From Bostrychus sinensis (Eukaryota; Chordata; Actinopteri; Gobiiformes; Eleotridae): a DNA stretch of 64,000 bases. The stretch spans positions 24,257,520 through 24,321,519 of the forward strand of contig CM036257.1 in NCBI GenBank assembly GCA_020698575.1. Direction: 5' to 3'. How positions within the stretch are numbered: the stretch's first letter is position 1; each line of letters begins with the position of its first letter. Shown piece after piece: positions 12,217 through 25,500 of this stretch. The notes beneath the pieces are model-generated. The model did no database searches, was not told where the DNA came from, and worked only from the letters and a program-made list of their open reading frames with translations. The translations under genes and the position numbers were made by a program.

Positions 12217-15200
12217 GTACATTTAAGTTATAGAGAAAATAAAGTAATTAATAATGTAACGTTGGCATTTTATACATTTTTAGCTAGCAATATCTGTCAA
12301 TGGGAATTGAATTGCTTAGCTTCAAAAATAGCTAATATGTGCCTTACATACATAATTAAAACCTTATTCTGTCCTTAGAGTTATTTTAGGAAGACATTAT
12401 ATTAAAATATATATCAGAAATGCCCAAAATATCAATAATAGCTCATAAAAATATCACTTACATAAAAATGTCACTTTAATACTCATTGACATCTTTTAAA
12501 ATATAAATAGCAAACCTGCATCAATATAGTGGGATATCTATAGTATTGGCAACTAAAGATTGTAAGCCTTATAATATTAATGTCTCTTGGGGAGTTTTCA
12601 GGAGAAAAAACATGACGCAGTGATCTTTACCCTCTCTGTGTTTCCAGACATATTAAGGCATCCTTCATAAGATGCGCCTCGCCGACCACAACCACTCAAG
12701 TCATGGCCCGCAAGAAGCGCAGAGGGGTAAAAATAGCATTAAATCTGACTTTTAGATAAAGTACCAGGCTGGTAGTAATAGTTTAGGTCCAAGTACTAAT
12801 TGTAAATTGGTGTGTTTTATGTTCAGATTATTGAAAAGAGGCGCAGAGACCGAATCAACAACAGTCTGTCAGAGCTGAGGAGACTTGTGCCCTCTGCGTT
12901 TGAGAAACAGGTGAGAAGCAAAGCAACTACTTAACAATAAAATAACTATTGTAACTACTGCTGCATAATCAAATTTTGGATGCTGGAGACAGAAAAATAG
13001 AGCTTGAAAACTTACTTAAAGACCAACATAAAAAAACAAACAAAAAAAAAACAGATGGAGCATTGCAAATCTCACTTTTATTATGACGTGCTCTAGTTTT
13101 ATTTTAAGATTTCACTATGAATAATATGTAAGTTCTGTCATCTTCTCTTTCTTTTCTGTGCTTGTTCAGGGTTCAGCTAAACTGGAGAAGGCGGAGATCC
13201 TTCAGCTGACAGTGGACCATCTGAAGATGCTACAGGCCACAGGAGGAAAAGGTGAGACAGAGATGGCACTGATACTAATACTGCTTCAACCAGGACAGGC
13301 TTAACCAGACACAGACAAGAGAATGAGGTGCAATGAATGATTTGAGATGTGATGATTTGTGATGTGATGAAGGGAGATGTTAGATTGTTAAGGAAAAAAC
13401 TCTCTGCCTCTGTGGCCTAGACACTGGTGGTGGTGGTGAAGAGGAGGAGATGGAAAGGCTGGAGAGGATGATGCTCTGCTGCTGAGGAGCTGATGGGGAC
13501 GGAGGAGGGTTGTGGCATGATTGGTTGAGAGCCGCAGGTGGCAGGCTGTGATTGGCTGTGATTGGCTGACAGCGACAGGGAGGAAATAGGGCAATGAACG
13601 GGAAGGGAAACACTTCCTGGTTGAATTTACGCTACAGCTTCATAAGGGAAATGGGTAAAATGCAAAGGCTGTTTTAAAAAGCCTTCTTAAACATGTACTG
13701 TGTTTGTTATTTTGTTTTGTTTTTTACTGGTTAATGACATAATAGCGTATGAAAATAAGCTATAAAAATACAAGACATTAAAACTATTATTAGGGATTTT
13801 AATAGATTTGACAGTGACATTCTTACATACGGGGCGGCAGTAGCTCAGTCAGTAGAGAAGTTTGAAGTTCGAGCCTCACTGTCGGCATTGCATACTGTTG
13901 CTGTGTCCTTGGGCAAGACACTTCACCCTGAATGTAAGATAGAATATATGAGTGTGACTGTGTTTGGTGGTGGTCAGAGGAGCTGTAGGCGCAAAATGGC
14001 TGCCACCCTTCCGTCAGTCTGCCCCAGGCCCTGAGTGTGACTGAGAAATGAATGAATAATGCAATGTAAAGCACTTTGAGTGTCTAGAAAGGCTCTATAT
14101 AAATCCAATGCATTATTATTATTATTATTATTACATCAAAGGAGGTCTCATCTAATCAAATTATGGAACATTTCCATTGGCTGTTGGTGTACAGGGCTTG
14201 TCAACATGATATCAATAGTCGCAAGAAATCCTGCTGGGAAAATGGCTATTCTAGCACTGGTTATGTCTGCACAAAGCACAATAAAGAAAGCCTAAATTAA
14301 AAAAAAAAAACTGCAAAAAGGGAAGCAAAGTTCATTCTACTCAGAACTAGAAGTCCAGCTCTACAGAGAAAGCAACATCAGTCTATTTCCCAAAAAATTC
14401 ACAGTTTTGCAGTGTTTTCTGGGTGCTTTGCTACATACGGCAGACAATACAGCTTCCATTGTCAAACTCTTCTATGCCCCACTACTGCACCACTGTTAAG
14501 TTCCTTCCTGTCATATTGCATCCATGTTTTCTTTACTTTCTTCTGTGGCAAGGCCTTGGGCAAAAAGTCTAAACACACAGCCCCACTATCAGTTCTCACA
14601 TCAAAATTACAGTTGTCTCATTTATAACAAGGATGGTTATTCAGATAAACAAGCAGCCACCATATTCTTACTGTCCTCAAGGCTTTCACAGAAGTTTTTT
14701 TTTACACTCATTTCTTCAAATGTCGACACAAATCATGTTTCATGCCTGTCAGCTTAAATCTTTATGATGCATCTTCAAGGCCAGTGCTATGAGGATGTGC
14801 TGTGTTTAAGGAGTGGGGGGTCCATGGGAAATCGCTGTGGGGGTAAAAGTGAGACTTGGCCGGGAGGGCTGTGTGGTTTGCTTTGATTTTTGAGTCTTTG
14901 GGGAAAAGGATTGTGTGACTGAGCAACAGTCACTTACAGCAGTGTTTGTTTGGTTAAACTGTTGCACTGTATAAACAACACAACAGAGAAGATGCGTTGA
15001 GCAAAATGAAAAACTATAAATAATAAGTATGATGTAATATTAGGCAAGTAATCTGTACAGTATGGCTGGATGTAAGTGTAGAATTGGTTATAGAAATAGC
15101 ACTTTCAAGTACACTTGATTTATTTATCTAATTTTGTCATTTAGGTAACATGATCACTAGTCCAATTGTAGATGCCTGCAGGTGGCACCAAAGTCTTAAA

Positions 15201-16684
15201 AATATTGAAAAGGTATTAAAACACATGGGCAGGTCTTACATTTTATTCATCAAGATCTTAAATTGTCAAAATATTAAATAATGTCAAGTCTAGTAATATA
15301 TATATATATATCTATAGATTAGTGAATGTATGCTAGCAAACTGTATTTATGTGTAATTTGAAGTTGTTGAAGCCCTAACAAGATGTTTGTATTAGTAATA
15401 CATGGAGCCTGTGCCTGTTTTTACTCATGACGACTACTGAAAAACAATCTTGTTTGTTGTTAATTATTAGGGATGTAACGATATCCAAATCTCACTGTTC
15501 AGTATTATCACAATATTAACCTCACGGTATGATGTTTATTGCAATATTGTGGGGAGGCTCATGGCAGGCCCACTGACAGGGGCCCGGGGCAAGAAGGCTT
15601 CACATTGACCCATTATAATAGAAAATATAAGAAGAGGGAGAAGAGGCTTTTATTGCATTATTATTGTGTTATTTCAAAAGATTAACACTAAATAAGTCTT
15701 TGAATTTGAATTTGAAAGTCTTTAACAACAATAATTTTGTCATTTTGGTTGCACTGAAACGGAGCAATAGCCTTTGTAGTTTCTTCTGCTTTTTACCATC
15801 CTGCTGCAACAAAACAATGCATATTAGCCCCGGGAGCTTTCCATTTAATATTGTAAAGGTCTACGTCGATATTGTGAGAATTTTCACGAGTTTGCATATA
15901 TTGTTACATCCCTATAAATTATTGTCTTAGAACCAACCTTGTTAGTACAGGCTTTTTTCAGATTTATCTACAAACTGCTGACTCAAAAAAAATTAAATCA
16001 CAGACTATAGTTGGCTTAGTTGCTGAAGTTGCCCATAATAATTGAATATATGTAATAATATTTTTACAAACATTCACTGTCTTTGCTGATATCCGGTGAA
16101 ATTTAGTGCACAATTTCTTAAAATGAGGAGCAAAGACATTAGTGGCCTTAAGCTGTGATTTCTGATTGGCCAGTCCAATGAAGTCCAAGAACGGGGCAGT
16201 TTTTCGAAGTAGGATAACTTGTGTCTCTATCTCCACAGGTTACTTTGACGCTCATGCTCTGGCTCTGGACTTCCTGTCTCTGGGTTTTAGGGAGTGTGTT
16301 TCAGAGGTGTCCCGGTACCTCAGCACGGTGGAGGGTCTGGACTGCACTGACCCACTCCGCTCGAGGCTCCTGTCCCATCTGACGACCTGCGCGTCCCACC
16401 TCCATCTGTCCCACCACCACCACCAGTATCCCCTCCCGCACCCCTACCTCCACCACCACTGGGCCCCCACCGCTGCGTTCAGACCCGCCCTGTACGGACT
16501 CAACTCGCTCCCCGTTCCTCCAGAAGGGGCGTGTTTTCCTGTTTTTACCCCCCATTCCTTCACGTCTGTCCCGGCAAACGTCAGTCCGCCCGTCCCCTCT
16601 CCAGTGTCGTCCTCTGGTCCTCAGACGCCTCACAGCAGCAGTAAACCCTATCGGCCCTGGGGAACAGAAGTGGGGGCTCTCTGA
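12048..16684 (+). CDS. hey2: Hey-family bHLH-Orange transcriptional repressor, best match Hey2
   Basis: Coding exons are 12048-12133, 12648-12726, 12827-12910, 13170-13251 and 16239-16684; all junctions are GT-AG and phases agree, giving 258 residues. Seen: an N-terminus MKRPCED with ETIDVG, then a basic helix-loop-helix at about residues 50-107 with Gly55 in the basic region (the Hey position where Hes proteins carry Pro), an Orange domain at about 111-160 ([14 protein letters not shown]), a His/Pro-rich middle, and a terminal YRPW at 248-251 followed by TEVGAL. Family knowledge: Hey proteins are nuclear Notch effectors that bind E-box-type DNA and repress transcription; Hey2 acts in artery and heart development. 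The MKRPCED start, ATGGKGYFDAH and TEVGA favour Hey2 over Hey1 or HeyL. Odd: Hey2 proteins I know are about 320-340 residues, so roughly 70-80 residues of the low-complexity C-terminal half are missing, and the last residue is Leu rather than Phe. Confidence 0.9.
12146..12216. repeat. (ATT)n microsatellite in hey2 intron 1
   Basis: About 70 bp of perfect ATT repeats begin roughly 12 bp after the exon 1 splice donor. The distance to the donor suggests the tract may vary without destroying the site. Confidence 0.95.
13831..14133 (+). mobile_element. tRNA-derived SINE in hey2 intron 4
   Basis: The head ggcagtagctcagtcagtag resembles a tRNA A box and agttcgagcc a B box. The body has the gggcaagacacttcaccc segment common in fish SINEs, and the tail runs aaagcactttgagtgtctag...tatataaat into ATT repeats. 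Other copies or tails of this family occur at about 8706, 20699, 25536 and 31738. It is not a functional tRNA gene, because no cloverleaf can be completed. Confidence 0.75.
15468..15914. mobile_element. MITE with TAGGGATGTAAC termini, hAT-like
   Basis: It begins tagggatgtaacgatatc and ends atattgttacatcccta, which are inverted repeats of each other. The 8-bp flanks ttaattat and taaattat match at 7 of 8 positions, as expected of a hAT target duplication. It lies in hey2 intron 4. A relative lies at about 26846-27139. Confidence 0.7.
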
Positions 16685-16742
16685 CCAACTGTAGATATAT
16701 TATTGAGTGAGACAACAACATGGCTGCCTTTTATTTTGAAGA

Positions 16743-17996
16743 ACACACCTGAACAAAATTTTAAGAATATTTTTAAGTTGAAAAATTGCAAGAATTTACA
16801 TTTTGCACTGTTGGATCTTAAGGAGGTTTTACGTAGAGCTTCAAAATGCAAAAGGAAGAACTGGGAGTGAGACAAAAAAAAATTGAATAAGCAATTTATT
16901 GAAAACAACAAACTGAAATAGACTATTCATCAGCTGATCAAAATTTAGGCTCAAAAGTCATACCATAGCTTAAAAAAACAACAACAAAAAAACCCTCAAA
17001 ACAGAAATAAAACTTTCTAAAACGACTGTAGCTCCACCATTTTTGTTGATCACTTCAAAAATGTGTATGGGCTTGATGCGAGTGTTTCAGGGAGGCTGTG
17101 GGAATGTTGCACCAAGTGGTGAAGATGGCTTCACGAAGGGCATCCGCTGTCTGGAACAGATGTCCGGCATGTTCAACTTCCCTTGCCATCCATCCCCAAA
17201 TGTTTGCTTTTGGATTTAGATCAGGGGAACACACAGGACGGTCCAAAAAAGTGACCGCTATCTGACCCCTGCACGACCTGAAGCTCCTTTGTTCCATTGA
17301 AGGAAAAAGCAGCCCAGATCAGGATGGGGCCCCTCCACTGTGCCACATAGAAAACCAGATCCAGTGGGATCTCCTTGTCATGTCAGTAACGTTGGAGCAT
17401 CAAGGTTACATTTTTTCCCTCGCAGATGCTGTTTGATTGTTACTGGGCTCCAGTTGGCACCAGTAACAGCCTTAATTTGGGTTGAGGATTGTCTTGACAA
17501 ACAGCCAATCCTCCAGCTCAGCGCCGGGGATATTTGTTTGGGTGTACCACTTGACTTTTTTGTTCCTCAGGATTTTTTAAGAAATTCAAAATGACTGCCT
17601 TACTGCGTCCAACCTCAACAGCGATTGCGCGCTGTGAATGGCCTTGCTTATGCAGCTCAACAATCTAAACATGTTCAAAAAGAGAAAGCTTTTTTGCCTT
17701 TGCCATCAGGAGGTCATGACTGTGTGACTACCTGACAGATAATGAAACTGAATCCACATTTTTGCACAGATTTTGGCTTTTAAAGTCTGTGGTCTTAAAC
17801 TTTTGGTCAGCTGATGAACAGCCTAGTTCAGTTTAATTGTTGTTTTCAGGAAATTGTTCCCTCAAATTTTTTTTGTTTTACTCCCAATTCTTCTTTTTGC
17901 ATTTTGAAGCTTTACTTAAAAACCTTCTTAAGATCCAACTGTGCAAAATGTAAATTCTTGCAATTTTTCAGCTGGTCTTAAAAATTTGATCAGATG
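16743..17996 (-). mobile_element. Tc1/mariner-like DNA transposon, decayed
   Basis: Long inverted terminal repeats of about 200 bp bound the element: the left arm from about 16743 (acacacctgaacaaaatttt) and the right arm to about 17996 pair over several blocks, including tcttaagnaggtttt and ttcatcagctga. Between them, on the - strand, is the C-terminal part of a Tc1-type transposase (17055-17297), with the CSPDLNP block that precedes the last catalytic residue, then WGWMAREVE and TADALREAIFTTW. Upstream pieces of the transposase sit in broken frames with stops, so it cannot make enzyme. Exact ends and the TA duplication are unclear. The element begins about 60 bp after the hey2 stop codon. 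Confidence 0.8.
17055..17297 (-). pseudogene. Tc1-like transposase remnant
   Basis: The frame reads SPDLNP, then WGWMAREVEHAG, then the FQTADALREAIFTTW block that is characteristic of the C-terminal third of Tc1-family DDE transposases. The N-terminal DNA-binding domain and the first catalytic aspartate are not in an intact frame; the region at 17300-17700 holds frameshifted pieces. Inferred to be dead. Confidence 0.75.
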
Positions 17997-19258
17997 TGTA
18001 TATCCGAAAATTTGCTTACAAAATTTAGGGCTAAGATTAAGGTAGTCTTTATTGTCCCTATAGGGAAATTTGTCCTCTGTATTTGACCCATCCTTCAGTG
18101 TCAGGAGCAGTGGGCGACTGCAGTGCAGCGCCTGGGAGAACCTCGCTGGAGGATTAGCCTGTTGTGCAGGGGTTGTGTGGTGTGGCTTTAACCCAAGTTG
18201 CAACCACTTCCTCTAAAAGTATTTTTGATCAGAGCCGTGTTTATAGACCATTTCTAATAAAGCACATTTACAGACGACATAAAAGTTACTCAAATGGTCT
18301 GACTGTGAGACCCAACACAACATCCTCCACTACTCATGTTTTAAAGCACTAACATTACGCCTAAATATTTTTTAGATTTAACAGAAGCAAGTGTAATAGC
18401 TTTTCCCAATTTAACACTGATTGCTTGATATAAAAATGCAAAACGATATTTCACTGCCTTTAAGATAATTATTTTTTCACAGTTAAGACAGACATTGTGA
18501 TTCTTGCAGTGGTGTGAATGACCACCACTGTGTTCTTCATTTATCTTTTTTGCAATCTCTGGTTTTGCATCTAGCTAGACAGTTTTACTCCCGCTGTTCA
18601 AATGAAACTTGCTGCTCATATCCATGGTTAAAATCTGGACATTTTTGAGTTTCTATGTGTTTGCATTGGTTTGATATTAACATTTCCATCAAGATGTCTA
18701 CGGAGGTTCCCAGTCATCCATGTCATCATACAGTATATGGAAAGATGAAAAGGACATAGGATTTTTTTTGGTGAGGGACAACACATCTTATCTATGCCAA
18801 GGTGCCTTTTTAAACATTTAAATTTCTTTCTTTTAATTTTTATTTTAATTTAATGTTTTGTATTTGGTCTGTTTTTTTCTATAGCCATCACATAATATGA
18901 CTGACCATACAGATTTGTAACCTCGTTCTCAGTTTTCTGCTTGTGTGAGTTTGTGCACAGTTTAAAGGCTTAACTTGGTACACTGTACAAGATCTGTCAA
19001 ATTTTTTTTTACCATCTATCAACTGCACTGTAACTTTCTTTAAGTGTTCCTAATCCCTAGCTTTTTCTGTGTGGATTAAACAAAACAATTGGAAGTGAAA
19101 TATGACTACTGCAACGCAACATTTTCACATTTGTGCCTTATTTCAAAGTTACATGAGATTGTCTGAGTTACAGAATGACTGAAGAGATTTTGTTTTAGCT
19201 GCTATTAACTTGGGAAATTCACCTGTTCTGAGAATCGCCTGTGCCTTTTACAAATAAA
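17997..19258 (+). other. hey2: Probable hey2 3' UTR continuation and poly(A) signal
   Basis: No gene is seen. A dispersed fish repeat (gtctttattgtccctatagg, about 18041-18165) lies here, followed by AT-rich unique sequence. AATAAA at 19253-19258 is a candidate hey2 poly(A) signal, which would give a 3' UTR of about 2.6 kb containing the Tc1 insertion; an earlier AATAAA lies at about 18257. The choice is inference. The neighbouring glo1 gene converges on the same spot. Confidence 0.35.
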
Positions 19259-19484
19259 TGAGCTTTACCTTCACTCAAGATAACATGTGGTCATTTTTAT
19301 CACAGCAAACACTATAACTTCAGCTAGTTTTAAGCCAAAATAAATACAGAGGAAGAGCATTTAAACCTGTGATGAAGGAAAAACCTGAAGAAGAGGTATA
19401 GCAATATTAATGCTATACCCACAACTTCATAAACTGCTTTTAAAATTTGACAAGAAACAAAACAAATACTATGAACCATACTCT

Positions 19485-19490
19485 TTTATT
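19485..19490 (-). terminator. glo1: glo1 poly(A) signal AATAAA
   Basis: TTTATT on the + strand reads AATAAA on the gene strand, 108 bp after the stop codon. It is the first good signal downstream. It lies about 230 bp from the candidate hey2 signal, so the two genes are tail to tail. Confidence 0.5.
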
Positions 19491-19597
19491 ATTTTCTTGC
19501 AGCTTTATGAACAATATTGTCCTGAGAATACTTTATATTGTAAACAGTTGGACTCACAGCAGTACAGAGGTTTGAGGGGATGGAGAGTTTGGATAAA

Positions 19598-22500
19598 TTA
19601 AATGTTCACAGACATTAACGTGACCATGTGTTCAGGGCTTAAAATCTCGATCCAGTATCCGTCAGGATCCTGAATGAAGGCCAGGTTCTTCATTTTACCT
19701 GAAACAGAAGAGAAAGGGGAAGTTACAATAAGAGTCCCATTGGCAACAAACAAGTATCTGAGTACAATTACAGTATTTCAAAATGTAGGCAGCATGTTAA
19801 ACAGAAAATGTTGGCTCTTTAAGGTGAAACACTGCCAGTATAGAGAAATAGGGCATTTTATTTTTTTAAGTTTTCCTGCAGATTACTGACATAAATTTAA
19901 GAAAAAAAATGTATTGCAAGTTTTGAGTTATTTAATGTTATTATATGAAAATTGGGCATTATATGTGTAAAAATGCGCAAATTCGCAAACTTTTCAAGTA
20001 ACAAAAGATGACTATTAAATAAAGCCAGGTTTAAAATTCTTAATTTGTTTTGCTGACATGATACATACACAGGCTTTTACAGAGGGGATTATGGATATCT
20101 GATTTTGTCTTTCAGCTAACTATATAATACTGACAACAGCCTTAAAAAAATGTTTGCCTTGTTTTTAGGAGTAAAATGACCCATAAAGCAGGCTAGGAAT
20201 CTACCATTATCTCTGTAAAAGCCTTCAGAATATAGTTAAGTACACAACTGTAGCTTGTAGGAAAACCTCATTTTGAGAAATGGCCTCTGAAAAGTCATAT
20301 TTCCATTAGAAATCTATGGACACAAGTGACTAAATGTATTAAACTAAACACCTTAATGTGTAATGTGTAAAATAATTTTGACATTGTCTTGATTGCAGTG
20401 TTAAAGCTACATTGGAAAAAAAAAAAAAAAAGCGTTTTGTCTGTAGTGTCTTGCCTTAAGTGAGCTGCATCTTAATCAGATTAAAGTACTATGTTTTATA
20501 AAAGTATACAAAGGAAATTAGCTGACAGCATACTGACAGAAAATTAGTATATGGCGCCATCTGGTGGTAAAAAATCCACACTGCCTCTACATTTACAAGT
20601 GAAGCCCAAAAAACATATTACAACCAAGTGATATACTGTGTTATAAATACAATACATATTTATTTTATCTGAAAAGCTTCCTTCGAACATGAACAGACAC
20701 GGCAGTAGCTCAGTTGGCAGAGCCGTTTGTCCATTAACCAGAAAGTTGGCCGTTCAAACCCTGCTCCCATTGCTTCGTGCTGTCATTGTGTCCTTGGGCA
20801 ACGCCAGAGTCTGTGTACACTGGTGTGAGATGTGTTGTGTGACTGTGTGAGTCTGAGTGCCCGTGCTAAATAATGTTAGACTGTATATAATTTGTGAATC
20901 AATCATTTTCTACCTGTGTCGGCTTTCTTTACAAACGTAACTCCACATTCCTCGAAGTACGAACAGGCTTCTGTCAGGTTAGGAACTGAGATACCTATGT
21001 GACCTAAAACAGAAAAAATACACACAATAATGAGTCAGTATTACAGATGTTTTTATTATTGACTTAGCATCGATGAGAGGCAACTTTGTGGAGGTACACG
21101 ACTCACCAAATCCCATTGGTGGTCTGTTTCCGTTGTGATAGGACAAGTCTTTATCTGATTCTGCTCCCCAGTTACTGAAAAACAACGTTAACATGCTTCA
21201 CTACAGAAAAGTTTGTGTATTTCAGTTACCGTATTTTACGCACTATAAGGCGCACCTAAAAGCCTTTAATTTTCTCAAAAACCGACAGTGCGCCTTATAA
21301 TCCGATGCGCCTTATATATGGATCAGTGTTGGTTAATTATGGCTACCGTATTCAGGGGGCGTCGCCGAAGTGACAGCGGTAAAAACGGTAAAGGGGAATT
21401 CCAGTCCCAGCTGTTCATGTGTGCCATAGGCGTGTTTATGGATCCTGCCGCAAAAAAACAAGGAGGCGCGGCCTTTGCTCCATCTAGTAGAAGAGTTGGA
21501 AATACATTGTTTTCAATGAGGGCGGCGCAAATAAGAGCTACCGGTACGTACGGTACCATATTGTGAATGCAGTAACTTGTTTTGGGAGTGAACGGAGTTG
21601 TAAGAACGCTGGTTTGTATTCTATTAATAAAGTTTGTCTGACTGACTTATCTGACTGTTTTATTGACATTCCCTTTAGCGCAGCTCCATCTAGTGGATGC
21701 ATAACGCAACCCCAGCCACTACAGTAGCGTCTATTCTATGCGCCTTATAATGCGGTGCGCCCTATATATGAAAACAGTTTTAAAATAGGCCATTCATTGA
21801 AGGTGCGCCTTATAATCCGATGCGCCTTATAGTGCGAAAAATACGGTAAATGCAAAGTGAAATTCATATTAGAGTAGATTCAGTACAAACAGGGTGAAAT
21901 ATATTCAAGCACTTTTTTCTTTCGGCTGCTCCCTTACGAGGTCACCGCAGTAAGTGAAAAGTTTTTACACCTGATGCCCTCCATGTCACAACTACTCACA
22001 TACAGTGACCGGAGTGGACAATGTGGGTGAAGTGTCTTGCCCAAGGACACAACAATATGCACCAGGTCAGAGCGGGAATCGAGGCGTGAACCCTCCAGTC
22101 AGGGCTAGAGTCCTGCTTAAAGGAGCTATGTCATCCTTTTAATCATATTTTTAATCCAATCTTGGTCGCCTCTAGAGCAGCACTGCATGTTTCACAACCT
22201 TTAAAAAAACTAACTAAACTTAAAGAACTCTATTGGTACCATAAAAAAAAAACAGGTGAAGAGACCAGCAGAGGGCAGCAGAGTTTGTTCTTTTAAACAT
22301 AATTTAAAGAATACAAAGTAATTTACTTCCTTAAACTTTTTGTATGGTGCCATTTTACTACAAAATAAAAAAATGCTGTGAGGAATCAGTGGAAACAGAG
22401 CTGGACACTGTTTTTGCTTGTTGATTGGTCAGTGCTTCCTGGAGTGGGCTGGTGCAACCAAGTGTTTTAAGGCCTCAGAATGGCCATGCCAGAGAATCGA

Positions 22501-25500
22501 TGATTACTTAAACATGCTCAAATGAAGCAAAACACAACTCCAGGTGTCTGCGATAAAGAACAAAATTAGAAAGCTCACAAAAGTTGATTTTGCAATAAAT
22601 CTCCAGCCACTGTTGACCCTGAAATTCTATATTTATCATAAGCAACAAAATGTTTGAAATATTTCACTCCGTACTAAATCTATATAAGAGATCACCAGCC
22701 TGAGCCAGTGTACTACTTGTGCCAGTTCCAAAAAACAAAACTAACCTTATTAATATGCAAATCACTGCACACTAGCAAAAAGATGATTAGCTGTGGCGAC
22801 CCCAGAAGGGAAATGCAACTCCTAAAAACCAGTATAAGGCTGCAGTACTGAGTTATCTGAATGTGGGACGTACTGTGTGAGCTCGATGACCCCGTGTCTG
22901 GAGAAGGTCCAGGCCGTCCGCTCCATCAGATTTTCGGGGATGTTGGCCTTGTCCTCGTATCCCAGGAAATACAGAGTGAACCTCATGGCAGGGAAGTCGA
23001 GCTTCTGGAGTAACCTGCCACAAAACAACACGCACTAATGATTTACAGACAACTACTGACGTCAAATAAAGTATACTGACAACAAACTCTCACGTCATTC
23101 CCAGGATCCTGGTGTAAAAGTCCAGGGATCGGACCGGATCTTTGACCCTCAACATGGTCTGCTGCATCATGTAGTCCTGGGGGAGTACAAGACTGAGGTG
23201 AGACCAGCAGTGTTGTGTGGATGGATGAACTCGGAGAGCCCAGACTGAGATGTTTGGACAGAGGGACAGTTAAAGAGGTTAGAGCAGCCAGGCAGAGGGC
23301 CTAGAGCAGTGTTTCCCAATCAGGGGTAAGGGGACTGCTAGGGGTACGAGAGCACATTACAGGGGGCACATGGTTTTATTTGATAATTTAGAGAACCTTT
23401 TCAGAAAATATTTGGCTGTCAAAGACTAAAATAAACCTAAATCTGGACTAACCCAGGACTATGCTGAGGGGAAAGCAGGGATTAACAGAAAAATGCAACA
23501 GTAAAGAAGGACAAAACAGGGAGTAAACTTGAACAAAATCAGAACCACACCAGAACTCAACAACAAATAAACCAGGTCTAAAACTAGAACTAAACCAGGA
23601 AAACACAGGTCTAAAACCAGAAATAAACCAGGAAAACACAGGTCTAAAACCAGAACTAAACCAGGAAAACACAGATCTAAAACTAGAACTAAACCAGGAA
23701 AACACAGGTCTAAAACCAGAATTAAACCAGGAAAACACAGGTCTAAAACTAGAACTAAATCAGGAAAACACAGGTCTAAAACCAGAAATAAACCAGGAAA
23801 ACACAGGTCTAAAACCAGAACTAAACCAGGAAAACACAGGTCTAAAACTAGAACTAAATCAGGAAAACACAGGTCTAAAACCAGAAATAAACCAGGAAAA
23901 CACAGGTCTAAAACTAGAACTAAATCAGGAAAACACAGGTCTAAAACCAGAAATAAACCAGGAAAACACAGGTCTAAAACCAGAACTAAACCAGGAAAAC
24001 ACAGGTCTAAAACTAGAACTAAATCAGGAAAACACAGGTCTAAAACCAGAACTAAACCAGAAAAACTCAGGTCTAAAACTAGAACTAAATCAGGAAAACA
24101 CAGGTCTAAAACTAGAACTAAATCAGGAAAACACAGGTCTAAAACCAGAACTAAATCAGGAAAACACAGGTCTAAAACTAGAACTAAACCAGGAAAACAC
24201 AGGTCTAAAACCAGAAATAAACCAGGAAAACACAGGTCTAAAACTAGAACTAAATCAGGAAAACACAGGTCTAAAACCAGAAATAAACCAGGAAAACACA
24301 GGTCTAAAACCAGAACTAAACCAGGAAAACACAGGTCTAAAACTAGAACTAAATCAGGAAAACACAGGTCTAAAACCAGAAATAAACCAGGAAAACACAG
24401 GTCTAAAACTAGAACTAAATCAGGAAAACACAGGTCTAAAACCAGAAATAAACCAGGAAAACACAGGTCTAAAACCAGAACTAAACCAGGAAAACACAGG
24501 TCTAAAACTAGAACTAAATCAGGAAAACACAGGTCTAAAACCAGAACTAAACCAGAAAAACTCAGGTCTAAAACTAGAACTAAATCAGGAAAACACAGGT
24601 CTAAAACTAGAACTAAATCAGGAAAACACAGGTCTAAAACCAGAACTAAATCAGGAAAACACAGGTCTAAAACTAGAACTAAACCAGGAAAACACAGGTC
24701 TAAAACCAGAAATAAACCAGGAAAACACAGGTCTAAAACCAGAACTAAACCAGGAAAACACAGGTCTAAAACTAGAACTAAATCAGGAAAACACAGGTCT
24801 AAAACCAGAACTAAACCAGAAAAACACAGGTCTAAAACTAGAACTAAATCAGGAAAACACAGGTCTAAAACCAGAACTAAACCAGGAAAACACAGGTCTA
24901 AAACTAGAATTAAATCAGGAAAACACAGGTCTAAAACTAGAACTAAATCAGGAAAACACAGGTCTAAAACCAGAAATAAACCAGGAAAACACAGGTCTAA
25001 AACCAGAACTAAACCAGGAAAACACAGGTCTAAAACTAGAACTAAATCAGGAAAACACAGGTCTAAAACCAGAACTAAACCAGAAAAACACAGGTCTAAA
25101 ACTAGAATTAAATCAGGAAAACACAGGTCTAAAACCAGAAATAAACCAGGAAAACACAGGTCTAAAACCAGAACTAAATCAGGAAAACACAGGTCTAAAA
25201 CTAGAACTAAATCAGGAAAACACAGGTCTAAAACCAGAACTAAATCAGGAAAACACAGGTCTAAAACCAGAAATAAACCAGATCTAAACCAGGAATAACC
25301 CAGGTCTAAAACAGAAATACACTAGGTCTAACCAGGGCTAAACTAAGACTAAAGTAGGACTAAACCAGGGCTAAACTAAGACCAAAGCAGGACTAAACCA
25401 GGTCTAAGACTAAGCCGGGTCCAAACCAGAACTAAACCAAGACTACGCCAGGTCCAAACCAGGACTAATGTAGGTCCTATGGGTACACAAGACTAAAAAG

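Noticed and set aside
13831..13910. A tRNA-like segment with A and B boxes
   Set aside because: It cannot form a complete cloverleaf and continues into a SINE body; it is a SINE head, not a tRNA gene.
23448..23738. A 96-codon - strand frame with repeated FSWFSSGFRPV-type blocks
   Set aside because: It is the 33-bp satellite read in frame; the unit length is a multiple of three, so openness is automatic.
23566..25290. Regular direct repeats that could suggest a CRISPR array
   Set aside because: Repeats are contiguous with no unique spacers, there are no cas genes, and the genome is vertebrate.
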